A stretch of DNA of 64,000 nucleotides from DATLLN01 sp963797175 (GCA_963797175.1 CAWCOL010000008.1:124001-188000); one strand, 5' to 3'; positions 15,993 to 25,878 are shown, numbered from the stretch's first letter. The notes: generated by a model not told the origin, from the letters alone. Program-made: numbers and translations.

Positions 15993-17057
15993 TCAGGTCG
16001 GCAGCACGGCCAGGCCGGCCATGCCCAGCGCGAACACGGCGATGGCAAGCAGCGAGTCCGGTCCGAGCCGGCCCCAGCAGCGCTGCGGGCGGCCGATCAG
16101 GCCGATCGCATAGATCGCGGTCAGCGCCAGCGCGAGCGCGGCGAGCCAGCTGTTCAGGATCCCCGCGGCCGGGAGCACCGGCGAACCGGCGATCAGGTCG
16201 GCGACCAGGAAGAGGCAGACCTGGAATGCGTTGCCGCCGAAGACGTCGCCGATGGCGAGGGCGTGGTCGCCGAGCCGCACGGCGGCGATCCCGGAGCTGA
16301 TCTCGGGCAGCGCGGTGGCGGCGGCCAGCACGGTGGCGCCGAAGATGACGCCGTTGATGCCGGCCCGGTCGGCCAGGGTGTTGCCCGCCATCTCGAGGAC
16401 GACGCCGGCCGCCAGGGTCACGGCGCAGGCGGTCGCGAAGATGCCGATCACGCGTGGTGACGCCGTGTGGGCGTAGGGGTGCTGGGGATGGATGTGCGCG
16501 GGATCGCGGCGGTGGCGCCGCCTGCCCGGGTGCGAGCCGGGCGCGCTGACGCTCCAGCGCGGCGACTTGCGCACGCGGTCGATCGTGTAGACGCCGGCCA
16601 TCCAGACGGCGACGATGCCGAGCGAGGCCGGGCTGACCACGCCGCCGATGGCGGTGGTCGGTGAGAGCAGCGAGCCCATGATCACGCCGGCGACGACCAG
16701 CACCACCAGCATCGCCTCGAGCACGGGCGTCAGCGCCCCGACCAGGAACGTCAGCGGGCGGTCGGGCCCGGCGGCGATGTCGCACAGCGCCAGCACCATC
16801 GTCTGCATCGCGATGCCGCCGATCAGGTTGCCGGCGGCCAGGTCAAGGTTGCCCTGCGCTGCCGCCGAGACCGTGATCGCCAGCTCGGGGAGGCTGCCCG
16901 CCATCGCCAGCAGAAGCAGACCGCCCAGGTCCTCGCCCAGGCCGAACCGGATGTCGAGCGCGTCAGTCGTGCGCGAGAGGGTGACGCCGGCGAGCCACGT
17001 CGCCACCGCACCGACCGAGAACACGGCCACCAGCAGCGGGCTGCCCAGGCCGCTCAC
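15993..17057 (-). CDS. Sodium/calcium exchanger-type cation antiporter
   Basis: A 354-residue membrane protein of the Ca2+:cation antiporter superfamily. It has two homologous halves of about five helices each. The alpha-1 repeat carries GSLPELAITV and GNLIGGIA; the alpha-2 repeat carries ALPEISSGIA and GDVFGGNAFQ. The Glu in each repeat is the expected cation ligand. The cytoplasmic loop between halves is His- and Arg-rich (about residues 165-195) and could bind metal. It begins 10 bases after the csoR stop, so the two are likely cotranscribed. Transport of calcium or another divalent ion is inferred. Confidence 0.88.
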   Translation of the reverse strand: MSGLGSPLLVAVFSVGAVATWLAGVTLSRTTDALDIRFGLGEDLGGLLLLAMAGSLPELAITVSAAAQGNLDLAAGNLIGGIAMQTMVLALCDIAAGPDRPLTFLVGALTPVLEAMLVVLVVAGVIMGSLLSPTTAIGGVVSPASLGIVAVWMAGVYTIDRVRKSPRWSVSAPGSHPGRRRHRRDPAHIHPQHPYAHTASPRVIGIFATACAVTLAAGVVLEMAGNTLADRAGINGVIFGATVLAAATALPEISSGIAAVRLGDHALAIGDVFGGNAFQVCLFLVADLIAGSPVLPAAGILNSWLAALALALTAIYAIGLIGRPQRCWGRLGPDSLLAIAVFALGMAGLAVLPT

Positions 17058-17067
17058 CGCGGGGCTC

Positions 17068-17358
17068 TCAGCCGCGCCGCATCAGGCGCCCGACGGCCGA
17101 CATCAGCTCGCCGGTCTTCTCGCCCTGCTCGGCGGCGGGGGCGCCCATCACGCAGTGCTGGACGTGGCCGTCCAGCAGGCCCAGCGCGACCTTGTCCAGC
17201 GCCGCCTGCACGGCGCTGATCTGGGTGAGGATGTCCACGCAGTAGCGGTCGTCCTCCACCATCCGCTCGATGCCCCGCACCTGGCCCTCGATCCGGCGCA
17301 GGCGGGTCTGGAGCTGATCCTTGGTCGCCGTGTACCCGCGCGTCTCGGTCGTCGCCAT
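17068..17358 (-). CDS. csoR: Copper-sensing transcriptional repressor, CsoR/FrmR family
   Basis: A 96-residue all-helical repressor. The Cu(I) ligands of CsoR are all present: Cys in DRYCVDILTQ, then His and Cys in GHVQHCVMG. FrmR- and RcnR-type proteins differ at these positions. In the copper-free state CsoR binds an operator and releases it on Cu(I) binding. A fitting inverted repeat (17369-17393) lies between this gene and the divergent copA. The presence of copA and the Cys-His-Cys set make copper the likely signal. Confidence 0.92.
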   Translation of the reverse strand: MATTETRGYTATKDQLQTRLRRIEGQVRGIERMVEDDRYCVDILTQISAVQAALDKVALGLLDGHVQHCVMGAPAAEQGEKTGELMSAVGRLMRRG

Positions 17359-17368
17359 GCGGCGAGCA

Positions 17369-17393
17369 TACCATACCCCTGGGAGGTATGGTA
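17369..17393. promoter_or_regulatory. Probable CsoR operator between csoR and copA
   Basis: A perfect 9-base inverted repeat, TACCATACC, seven bases, then GGTATGGTA. The core ATACCCCTGGGAGGTAT matches the GTATACCCC-type dyad of actinobacterial copper operators. It lies 10 bases before the csoR start and about 44 bases before the copA start, so it could control both. Confidence 0.8.
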
Positions 17394-17436
17394 CGGTGCG
17401 TCACGTGATACCCCCTGTCCGTATCGGTGTCCGCGC

Positions 17437-19605
17437 GTGAGCCCGGCCGCCATGGAGCACGTGGATCTCCCCATCAGCGGGATGAGCTGTGCGGCCTGCG
17501 CCGCGCGTGTCGAGCGGTCGCTGTCGGGCGTGGACGGTGTCGTGGCCGCGACCGTGAACTACGCCACGGAGCGCGCGGCCGTGGACTTCGATCCGGGGCT
17601 GGTCGAGCCTCGGCGGCTGGTGGCATCGGTCGAAGCGGCCGGATACGGTGCCTCGCTGCCCGGAGAGGCCGCCCCCGCCGGGGATGCCGCTCGGCGGCTG
17701 CGCCTGCGGCTCGCCGTCTCCACGGCGCTGTTCCTGCCGGTGGTCGCCATGGCGATGGTGCCGTCGTTCCAGTTCGACGGGTGGCGGTGGGTCTCGCTGG
17801 TCCTGGCGACGCCCGTCGTCTTCTGGGGCGGGGCGCCGTTCCACCGCGCCGCCTGGCGCAGCGCGCGGCACCGCACGGCGACGATGGACACCCTGATCAG
17901 CATGGGCACGCTGGCCGCCTGGACCTGGTCGTTCCTCGCCGTGGTCGCGCTGGGCGACGACGTGCACATCTACCTCGAGGTCGCCTCCGGGGTGACCGTG
18001 TTCCTGCTGGCCGGCCGCTACCTGGAGGCCCGGGCCAGGCGGCGTGCCGGTGCGGCCGTCGAGGCGCTGCTCGAGCTGGGCGCGCGCGAGGCCGCCGTGC
18101 TCGGCGTGGACGGGGCGGAGCGGCGCGTGCCCATCGAGCGGCTGCGCACCGGCGACGTTTTCGTGGTGCGGCCGGGCGAGCGGATCGCCACCGACGGCGT
18201 GGTCACCGACGGCGCGTCGGCCGTGGACGCCTCGATGCTGACCGGCGAGGCGATGCCGGTCGAGGTGGCGCCCGGCGACGCGGTCGTCGGTGGCACGGTC
18301 AACGCCGGCGGACGGCTGGTCGTGCGGGCGACGCGGGTCGGTGCAGACACCGCGCTGGCGCAGATCGCCCGCCTGGTCGCGGAGGCGCAGACCGGCAAGG
18401 CGCCGGTGCAGCGCCTGGCCGACCGCGTCTCGGCCGTGTTCGTGCCGGTCGTGATCGGCCTGGCCGGGCTGACCCTGGCCGGCTGGCTGGTCGCCGGCGC
18501 GGGCGCGCAGGACGCGTTCACCGCCGCCGTCTCGGTGCTGATCATCGCCTGCCCCTGCGCGCTCGGCCTGGCCACGCCGACCGCGCTGCTGGCCGGCGTC
18601 GGCCGCGGCGCCCAGCTCGGCGTCCTCATCCGCGGGCCGGAGGTGCTCGAGGCCAGCGGCGCCGTGGACACCGTGGTGCTCGACAAGACGGGCACGCTGA
18701 CGACGGGCGTGCTGCGGGTGGTGCGGATCGCGACCGCCGGCGGGGTGGCGGAGGCCGATGCCCTGCGGGTGGCGGGCGCGCTGGAGGACGCCTCGGAGCA
18801 TCCGGCCGGGCGGGCCGTCGCCGCCGCGGCGCGGGCCGCCGGGCCGCTGCCGGCCGTATCGGGCTTCCGTGCGCTGGAGGGGCTGGGCGTCGAGGGCGTC
18901 GTCGAGGGCCGCGCCGTGGCCGCAGGCCGGCCGGCCATGCTGGCCGCCCGCGGGATGGCGCCGGCGGCCGAGCTGGCCGACGCCGCCGCGGACGCCGAGC
19001 AGCACGGCGAGACGGTCGTTGTTGTCGCCTGGGACGGCAGCGCCAGGGCGGTGCTGGGCCTGGCCGACGGCGTCCGGCCCGAGTCAGCGGCGGCGGTCGC
19101 AGAGCTGCGCCGGCTGGGGCTGCGCACGCTGCTGGTCACGGGCGACAACCCCGCGGCCGCGGCGGCGGTCGCCGGCGAGCTGGGGATCGACGAGATGGTC
19201 GCCGGCGCGCTTCCGGCAGAGAAGGCGGCCGAGGTCGGCCGGCTCCAGGCCGGAGGCAGGGTGGTGGCGATGGTCGGCGACGGCGTCAACGACGCGCCGG
19301 CGCTGGCGCAGGCCGATCTCGGCATCGCCATCGGCACCGGCGCCGACGTCGCCGCCGAGGCGTCCGACCTGACGCTGGTCTCCGGCGACCCGCGGGCGGC
19401 GGCGGACGCGATCCGCCTCTCCCGGGCGACGCTGCGGGTGATCCACCAGAACCTGGGCTGGGCGTTCGCCTACAACCTGGCCGCGCTGCCGCTCGCGGCG
19501 GCCGGGGTGCTCAACCCCCTCGTCGCCGGCGCCGCGATGGCGCTCTCCAGCGTGTCGGTGGTTGCCAACTCGCTGCGGCTGCGGCGGTTCCGCTCGGTCC
19601 GCTGA
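17437..19605 (+). CDS. copA: Copper-exporting P1B-type ATPase
   Basis: A 722-residue metal pump. Residues 10-75 are one heavy-metal-associated domain with GMSCAACAARVE. Transmembrane helices flank the catalytic core. Signature motifs are all present: actuator TGEAMPV, the in-membrane metal site CPCALGLATP, phosphorylation site DKTGTLT, the HP dipeptide in ASEHPAGRAV, and GDGVNDAPAL. The CPC motif and the CsoR operator point to Cu(I) export. I start at the GTG at 17437; an ATG five codons later (17452) is also possible. It is divergent from csoR. Confidence 0.95.
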   Translation: MSPAAMEHVDLPISGMSCAACAARVERSLSGVDGVVAATVNYATERAAVDFDPGLVEPRRLVASVEAAGYGASLPGEAAPAGDAARRLRLRLAVSTALFLPVVAMAMVPSFQFDGWRWVSLVLATPVVFWGGAPFHRAAWRSARHRTATMDTLISMGTLAAWTWSFLAVVALGDDVHIYLEVASGVTVFLLAGRYLEARARRRAGAAVEALLELGAREAAVLGVDGAERRVPIERLRTGDVFVVRPGERIATDGVVTDGASAVDASMLTGEAMPVEVAPGDAVVGGTVNAGGRLVVRATRVGADTALAQIARLVAEAQTGKAPVQRLADRVSAVFVPVVIGLAGLTLAGWLVAGAGAQDAFTAAVSVLIIACPCALGLATPTALLAGVGRGAQLGVLIRGPEVLEASGAVDTVVLDKTGTLTTGVLRVVRIATAGGVAEADALRVAGALEDASEHPAGRAVAAAARAAGPLPAVSGFRALEGLGVEGVVEGRAVAAGRPAMLAARGMAPAAELADAAADAEQHGETVVVVAWDGSARAVLGLADGVRPESAAAVAELRRLGLRTLLVTGDNPAAAAAVAGELGIDEMVAGALPAEKAAEVGRLQAGGRVVAMVGDGVNDAPALAQADLGIAIGTGADVAAEASDLTLVSGDPRAAADAIRLSRATLRVIHQNLGWAFAYNLAALPLAAAGVLNPLVAGAAMALSSVSVVANSLRLRRFRSVR

Positions 19606-19616
19606 GGGCAGGGTTG

Positions 19617-19946
19617 CTAGGCGGGGTCGGAGCCGGTCGGCCGGCGGTGGATGCCGACCCGCCACGCGCAGGTGTTGCGGCGCGACGGGAACAGGTCATG
19701 CCAGTCCTTCGCCAGCATCCACCCGCCGCCCACGGCCAGCACGCCGCCGAGGTGCCCGTGGTGGGCGTCGCCATGCGCCAGCGCCAGGGCCGCGCCGCCC
19801 CCGATCGCCACGATCCCGGCCACGCACTCGTGCACGCGCATGCCCAGCAGATGGACGCGCGGACCGAGCGGATGGCGTTCGAGACGGAGCAGACGGGGCA
19901 CCCTCAGGTACTCGACGCAGAACCGGTCGAGTTGAGCCGCGGTCAG
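19617..19946 (-). CDS. Small membrane protein, unknown function
   Basis: About 109 residues, with two hydrophobic segments in the middle (VAGIVAIGGGAALALAHG and HLGGVLAVGGGWMLAKDW) and a basic C-terminal tail. No ATG fits. A CTG at 19946 overlaps the stop of the upstream histidine kinase gene (CTGA), and a GTG lies a few codons later, so the start is uncertain. His-rich sequence between the helices (HGDAHHGHLGG) could bind metal; with copA next door a copper link is possible but unproven. I do not recognise the family. Confidence 0.55.
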   Translation of the reverse strand: MTAAQLDRFCVEYLRVPRLLRLERHPLGPRVHLLGMRVHECVAGIVAIGGGAALALAHGDAHHGHLGGVLAVGGGWMLAKDWHDLFPSRRNTCAWRVGIHRRPTGSDPA

Positions 19947-21446
19947 CTCTCGCGGAGCATGGCGGGGATCGTGATGTCGACCGTCGTCCCCTCGCCCGGA
20001 GCCGTGCTGATCTCGACCTCGCCGCCGGCCAGCCGGGCCCGCTCGGCGAGCACGCCGAGGCCGAGGTGGAAGCTGGCGCGCGAGCGGGGGAGCGGCCGGT
20101 GCAGGCGGAAGCCCCGGCCGTCGTCCGCGACCTGCGCCGTGATCCTGCCCCGCCGGTAGCCGACCCGGATGGAGACGTGCGCGGCCTGTGCGTGCTTGGC
20201 GGCGTTGGTCAGCGCCTCGGCGACGCAGCGGTAGGCGAGCAGCTCCACGGCGGCCGGGAACCGCTTGGAGGTCGCCGACACGCGGCAGGCGAACCCGCAC
20301 TCCTCCGCCTTGTAGGCGGCCAGCGCGCGCACGGCCGCGCCCAGGCCCTTCTGCTGGAGCAGCGGCGGCCGCAGCTCGAAGGCCAGCCCGCGTGCCCGCC
20401 CGATCGCGTGCTGGAGGGTCTCGCGGGCGGCCGTGATCCGCTGCGCGGCCTCCTCCGGCTCGCCGGTCTGGAGCATCCGCAGCGTCCGGTCGAGCGAGTA
20501 CAGCGTGGCCACCATCACCTGGATCGTGTCGTCGTGCAGGTCGGTGGCGATCCGGCCGCGCTCGTCCTCCTCGGCGCGGACGAGCTGGTCGAGCGCGGTC
20601 TGGAGCCGCTCCTCGCTCTCCCTCAGTGCCACCTCGGCCTGCTGCCGCTCGGTGATGTCCACCACGACGACGCCGAGTCCCAGCACGTCGCCGTCACCGT
20701 CGGTGACGGGGTAGTAGGAGCCGAGCCACGTGTCGGCGGGCCCGCTCAGCTCGACGTTGATCTGCGGCCGCCCGCTCGCCAGCACCTCCGCCAGCAGCGG
20801 CGTCAGGTCCTCGGCCAGCTCGGGGACGGCCTCGGCCAGCGTGCGTCCCAGGTGGTCGGCGGCGGACCGGCCGTGGACGTCCGCCAGGTAGCCGTTGATG
20901 TGCAGGTAGCGCAGCTCGCGGTCGAGCAGGGCGATGCCGACCGGCGCCGCGGCGACCAGCGTCTCCAGCTGGGCGCACAGCTCCTGCGCTTCGGTGCGCA
21001 GCTGCCGCTCGCGCTCGAGCAGGCCGTCACGCTCGCGCTCGGCCGCGCGGCGCCGGGTGACGTCGCGGACTGCGAGCAGCAGGAGGCGGCGGCCGGACAC
21101 CTCGATCAGCTGCCCGCTCACCTCGGCGTCGCGGCGCTGGCCGTGGCGGGTGATGCCCTGCAGCTCGATCCCGGCCGCGAACCCATCCTCGTGCGATCAG
21201 GTCGGCGATGCGGTTGCGGTCGGCCGGGTCGGCCCACACGCCGAGCTCGACGCTGGTCCGGCCGAGCAGATGCTCGCGGCTGTGGCCGCTCATCCGGCAG
21301 AAGGCGTCGTTGGCGGCGACGATGTGGCCGTCCTCGATGTGCGAGATGACGATGCCGTCGGAGCTGGCGTTGAAGAGCCGCCGGCAGAGGTCGCCCGCAT
21401 CCCGTTGGAGATCGGCTTCGGAGAGCCGTTCCGGGGCGACCGTCAC
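19943..21446 (-). pseudogene. PAS-domain sensor histidine kinase, single frameshift
   Basis: A sensor kinase of about 500 residues once the frame is corrected. The order is: a PAS domain (about residues 20-110, LFNASSDGIVISHIEDG), a second PAS/PAC region (VGIALLDRELRYLHINGYLADVHG), a HisKA_3 dimerisation helix with the phosphoacceptor in TDLHDDTIQ, and an ATPase domain (VADDGRGF). This is the NarL-type kinase class, whose partner would be a LuxR-type regulator; none is adjacent. The GTG at 21446 has GGAGG six bases upstream. One extra G near 21187 shifts the frame inside the first PAC segment. Homology resumes at once, so a sequence error is likely. Confidence 0.8.
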
Positions 21447-21593
21447 CGCGTTCCTCCGGCACGGGACCACGCCGAGGGAACGGAGCCCGTCACGATCGCC
21501 AGGTCGTACGGGAAGCGCATGAACCGCCTCGGTCGCTTGCACGCGCACCCACATGCTAGCAACCACGTGCCGTTTGCGGCGAGCGCGCCCTCT

Positions 21594-23529
21594 CTAGGCG
21601 GCTTCGCGGCGGCGCTTCGCGCGGGGCCGCTGCTCGATCCAGCGTGCCAGGGCGACAAGCCGGCCCTCGCGCTTCTGGAACGGCGCGATCACCTCGGGCA
21701 CGACGTGCAGGCGGCGCGGCCGCACGACCATGGGCGCGCGGCGGGGCGTCGTCTCCTTCACCGGCGGAGCGCCGCCCAGAGCGACCAGGATGTCCACCCG
21801 CTCGAGCTGCCCGTGCTCCAGCAGCGCCTCGGCCAGGGCGTCCAGCAGCGGCCGCTCGTCCTCCAGCAGCCGCAGCGCGTCCTGGTAGGCGTCGGCCACC
21901 ATCCGCTCGACCTCCTCGTCGACCACGCGGCGGGTGTCGTCGGCCAGGTGGTGCGCCCCGCCGTGGCTGATCAGCTGGCCGACCCGCTCCGAGAAGCCCA
22001 GCTCGAGCACCGCGTGGCGGGCGAGGTGATTGACCTGCTGCAGGTCGTTGGCCGCGCCGGAGGAGATCTCGTCCATCAGCAGCTGCTCGGCCGCGCGGCC
22101 GGCGACGATGCAGATCATCCGCTCGTGCAGGTAGCGGCGCGAGTGCAGCGCCCGGTCGGTCTGGCCGTAGACGGCGAGGCCGGCGGCACGGCCGCGGGGC
22201 CGGATCGTGACCCGCTGGGCCTTGTCCTGCGTCTCCAGCAGCTCGGCGGCGAGCACGTGTCCCGCCTCGTGCCAGGCGACGACGCGGCGCTCGTCCTCCC
22301 GCGCCGGGTTGGCGACCCGCTCCGGCCCGGCCAGCACGCGCAGGTGCCCCTCGCGCAGGTCGGCGTCGGCCACCTCCTCGGCGTCGCGGCGGGCGGCGAC
22401 GATCGCGCCCTGGTTCATCATGTCGGCGAGCTGGGCGCCGGAACTGCCGGCGGTGTACGCGGCCAGCGCGTCCGAGATCGACGTCGTCGGCCAGCGGCTT
22501 GTCCTTGGCGTACAGCTCCAGGATCGCGCGGCGCCCGGCCTCGTCCGGCAGGCCGACCTCGATCTGGAGGCCGAAGCGGCCGGGGCGCAGCAGCGCCTCG
22601 TCGAGGATGTCCACCCGGTTGGTGGCGGCGACCACGATCACGGACTGGCGGCCGTGGAAGCCGTCCAGCTCCACCAGCAGCGCGTTCAGGGTGTTCTCGC
22701 CCTCCTGATTGGTCTGGTGCGGGCTGGGGCTGCGCTTGCGGCCGATCGCGTCGATCTCGTCGATGAACACGACGGCGCCGCGCTCGGAGCGGCGGGCCTT
22801 CGTGAACAGCTCGCGCACGCGGCGGGGGCCGACGCCGACGAACATCTCGACGAAGTCCGAGCCGGAAGCGGCGAAGAAGGGGACGCCGGCCTCGCCGGCG
22901 AGGGCCTTGGCCAGCAGCGTCTTGCCGGTGCCCGGAGGGCCGTGCAGGATCACCCCGGACGGCAGGGTCGCGCCCAGCCGCTCGAACCGCTCGGGCTTGC
23001 GCAGGAAGTCGAGCACGTCGCGCAGTTCGGTGACCGCCTCGTCGCAGCCGGCGACGTCCTCGAAGCAGACGCGCTGGGTGGGCTCCGCCTCCTGCACCGA
23101 CTCGGTGCGGCGGGTGGCCCGCCGGGCGCGCAGGTGGCCGGCCAGGAAGAGCCCGGCGACCGTCGCCACGAGGACGCCGAAGATCATCAGCGGGATCAGC
23201 CCGCTGCCGCCCGGCGAGCCGCCGCTGGAGCCGATCGTGACCGTCGCGCCGTGCTGTGCCAGCGAGGTGGCGAGGTCACCGGTGCCGTCGCCGGGCAGCG
23301 TGACGACGCCCTTGGTGCCGTCGTCCAGCGTGACGGTGGCGGTGCCGGCCACGTTGTCGATCAGCGCCGCCTTGATGTGCCCGTGCGAGGACAGCGCGAT
23401 CAGCTTCGAGTAGGAGACGTCGGCGGGCTTCGCGTCGCCGGTCGAGGCCGGGTTCGAGCTCGCCGCCGCGCCGCCCGGAAAGACGAGCAGCGCGGCGGCG
23501 ATGACGAGCGACGGAACCCAGCGGAACAT
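21594..23529 (-). pseudogene. ftsH: ATP-dependent zinc metalloprotease FtsH, single frameshift
   Basis: About 645 residues after correction, the normal FtsH length. Residues 1-25 form the first membrane segment, a periplasmic domain follows, and the second membrane helix is near 125-145. The AAA+ module has Walker A GPPGTGKT, Walker B VVFIDEID and the second region of homology (NRVDILDEALLRPGRF). The protease has HEAGH and the third zinc ligand downstream. FtsH hexamers degrade membrane and soluble proteins from the cytoplasmic face. An extra base near 22473 separates the AAA+ and protease halves. The full length and intact motifs on both sides argue for a sequence error. FtsH is usually required or important for growth. 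Confidence 0.88.
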
Positions 23530-23593
23530 GTCTCCCCGGGATATCGACCGGAAGGGCCTGACCTTCACCCGAAATGGGTGAGTACCCTCTACC

Positions 23594-24620
23594 TCACGCC
23601 GTGGATCTGGCGCCCGACCAGGCGGCGTCCAGCAGCTCGCCCAGCTCGGCCTGCGAGGGAGCGCCCCCCGGCGTCTGGTCGAGCTCCGGCCGGCCGGCGG
23701 CCGCCGCGGCGATCTCGCCCAGCAGGTCGGCCGGCACGTCCAGGTCGGCCAGCGTCCGCGGCCCGGCCATGCCGGCGAGGTCGTCCGGGTCGCGCCCGAG
23801 CGCGCCGGCCAGGGCGTCCATCTGCCGGGGAGCCCGGGTGTGGAGCAGGCGCAGCGAGTGGGGGAGCAGCACGGCGTTGGTCTGGGCGTGCGGCGTCCCG
23901 GCGATCCGCACCGTCGTCTGGGCGACCACGTGGTGGACGGCGAAGCCGCACATGCCGAGGGCGTGGCCGGCCAGCAGGCCGCCCAGCGCGAGGCGGGTCG
24001 CGGTCCGGCGGCCGGGCGGTGAGCCCGTCGGCGATCAGCGTGGCGGCCTGCAGCGCGGACGCCTCGGCCACCGGGTTGGCGCGCGGCGTGACCAGCGCCT
24101 CGGCGGCGTGGGCGAGCGCGTTCATCGCCGACGCCGCCAGCTCCGCGGCCGGCTGGGTGAGCAGGTTCGGGTCGGTGATGACCAGCACCGGGCGCGCCCG
24201 CGCGCCCGACTCGTGGCCGGCCATCGGCCGGTGGTGGCCGTTCATCTCGGCGCCCGACATGCGTGGTCGGCATGGCGGCGCAGCGGGTGCCGGTGGCGGC
24301 GGCCAGCGCCTTGGCGACGTCGATCACGCGCCCGCCTCCGAGCGCCAGCAGGTCGTGCCCGCCGGCCCGCGCGGCGATCGCCCGGGCCGCGTCCGGCACC
24401 TCGCCGTGCGGGACCTCGCACACCGTCGCGGCCGCCGCGGCCAGCGTGGGCGCTGCCGCCCGGCCGCGGGGCGTGGTGAGCAGCACGTAGCTGCCGATGT
24501 CGCGCTCGCGCAGCAGCCGGAACGTCTCGATCGCGACGCCGCGGCCGAACCGCACAGCCGCTCGCCGTCGTCCAGGACGAAGCCGCGGTCAGAGGGCCAG
24601 GGCGTGGCCGATCCAGTCAT
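23594..24620 (-). pseudogene. Maleylacetate reductase-like iron alcohol dehydrogenase, three frameshifts
   Basis: About 340 residues after correction, close to maleylacetate reductase length (about 350). Recognisable parts in order: RFGRGVAIETFRLL; the nucleotide-binding GGGRVIDVAKALA; PTT followed by GAEMNGHHR; metal-binding segments ALAHAAEAL, MCGFAVHHVVAQ and GTPHAQTNAVLLPH. Maleylacetate reductases convert maleylacetate to 3-oxoadipate with NADH at the end of chloroaromatic and resorcinol pathways. Shifts lie near 24554 (missing base), 24261 and 24010 (extra bases). The probable ATG at 24620 overlaps the esterase gene by 32 bases. Sequence error is more likely than decay because every motif is kept. 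Confidence 0.72.
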
Positions 24621-25236
24621 GCAGCGCCGGCAGGAACGCCGGGTCGATGGCGTGCGGGTAGGGCGCCTCGTGGTAGGTCACGTCCAGCCCGCCGACCGTG
24701 AGCAGGTCGCGCGCCGTGCGTGAGAACTCGACGTCGATCACCGGGTCGAGCGAGCCGTGCGCGATGGCGACCGGCAGCCCTCGGCGGGAGGCGAGGTCGA
24801 GCTCGAAGCCGTCGACGGTGGGCACGAAGCCGGAGAGGCCGGCGATCCCGGCCGGGCTGGGCCGTCCCTGGCCCAGGCCCAGGGCGTAGGACATCACGGC
24901 GCCCTGCGAGAAGCCGCCCAGGACGGTCCGCTCCCAGGGGATGCCGGTCAGCGCCGGCACGCCGTCCAGGAACGCGCCGGCCAGCTCCATCGTCTGGAAG
25001 AAGGTCGCCGGGTCGGGGTAGCCGACGCGCGGCACGACGTACCAGTGCGCCCCGCCGGGAGGCAGGTGCAGCGGGCCGCGCGGGAAGACGCCGACCAGCC
25101 GCCGCCGTGGGTCGAGCACGTCCAGCAGCGGGCCCAGGTCGTGCTCGTCGGAGCCGCGCCCGTGCAGCAGCACGATCGCGCCGTCGGGGGCGCCCTCGGA
25201 GGGCCGGATCCGGTGCGTCAGCTCAGCCACCGGCAT
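24589..25236 (-). CDS. Alpha/beta hydrolase, phospholipase/carboxylesterase family
   Basis: A 215-residue alpha/beta hydrolase of the YpfH/lysophospholipase-like family. The triad is visible: nucleophile Ser in GGFSQGAVM, Asp in HGSLDPVI and His in PYPHAIDP. LLHGRGSDEHDLGPL forms the oxyanion region. Such enzymes cleave carboxylic esters of unknown natural origin; some act on dienelactone-like or lysophospholipid substrates. It is sandwiched between a TetR gene, whose end overlaps its start by 14 bases, and the maleylacetate-reductase-like gene. These three probably form one operon. Confidence 0.85.
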   Translation of the reverse strand: MPVAELTHRIRPSEGAPDGAIVLLHGRGSDEHDLGPLLDVLDPRRRLVGVFPRGPLHLPPGGAHWYVVPRVGYPDPATFFQTMELAGAFLDGVPALTGIPWERTVLGGFSQGAVMSYALGLGQGRPSPAGIAGLSGFVPTVDGFELDLASRRGLPVAIAHGSLDPVIDVEFSRTARDLLTVGGLDVTYHEAPYPHAIDPAFLPALHDWIGHALAL

Positions 25237-25799
25237 CCGGCGGGCGGAGGCCGTCCAGTACGACGGTGGTGCAGGCCCGCCAATCGAGCCCGGTCATCTC
25301 GGCGCCGCGCAGGCTGCGGTTCGCTCAGCCGCAGCAGCTCGGTGACGGTTGCCGGCGGCAGGTCGGCGCGCACGGTGCCCTGCGCCTGCGCGCGGGCGAC
25401 GAGCATGCGGACGGCCTCGCCCAGCTCACCTCGGCAGCGCATGCCCTCGCCCGACTGGGCGTCGCAGGCGAGCACCTCGGCGCTGGCGCGGTCGGTCGCC
25501 TGGCGCTCGGCCGCGTACCACACGAAGCCCGTCAACCCGCGCCAGGCATCCCCGTCCTCGAGGGCGGCCGTCGCATGGATCAGCAGGTCGGTGAGGCAGT
25601 CGGTGGCGAGCGTCGCCAGCAGCGCCTCCTTGTTCGCGAAGTGCCGGTAGACGGTGCCGACGCCGACCCCGGCGCAGCGCGCGATCTCGTGCATCCCGGT
25701 CTCGACGCCGTCCTGCGCGATCTGCGCGCGCGCGGCCTCCAGCACCCGCGCCCGGTTGGCGCGGGCGTCGGCCCTGCGAGGTGGTGTGGCGTCGATCAT
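25223..25799 (-). CDS. TetR family transcriptional regulator, frameshift near the C terminus
   Basis: About 191 residues after correction. The helix-turn-helix is clear (MHEIARCAGVGVGTVYRHFANKEA in two parts) within the first 60 residues. The ligand-binding helical domain follows and includes a typical TetR_C SBP-like segment. An extra C near 25319 shifts the last 35 codons. With one base removed the frame ends at 25223, overlapping the esterase start, which supports the correction. Without it the frame still stays open to 25218. It is divergent from an MFS efflux pump with a promoter and inverted repeat between them, so it likely represses that pump. Confidence 0.85.
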
Positions 25800-25802
25800 G
25801 GT

Positions 25803-25831
25803 TTGACAGCGGGGGGAGGTCCACATAGTGT
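25803..25831 (+). promoter_or_regulatory. Sigma-70-type promoter for the MFS efflux gene
   Basis: TTGACA (25803-25808) and TAGTGT (25826-25831) with a 17-base spacer, the optimal distance. The start point would fall about 25838, inside the inverted repeat at 25834-25850. Confidence 0.75.
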
Positions 25832-25833
25832 AC

Positions 25834-25850
25834 CGGAATCTGCAATTCCG
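25834..25850. promoter_or_regulatory. Probable TetR operator
   Basis: An inverted repeat CGGAAT-CTGCA-ATTCCG placed right after the -10 element of the efflux promoter and 35 bases from the divergent TetR gene. Repressor bound here would block transcription start. Confidence 0.65.
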
Positions 25851-25878
25851 TTTCTCCAGCCTCCTGGGAGGTTCGCAC

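Noticed and set aside
17405..17440. Tiny GTG-started leader frame whose stop overlaps the copA start
   Set aside because: Eleven codons only, no ribosome binding site or attenuator structure; the GTGA overlap is likely chance.
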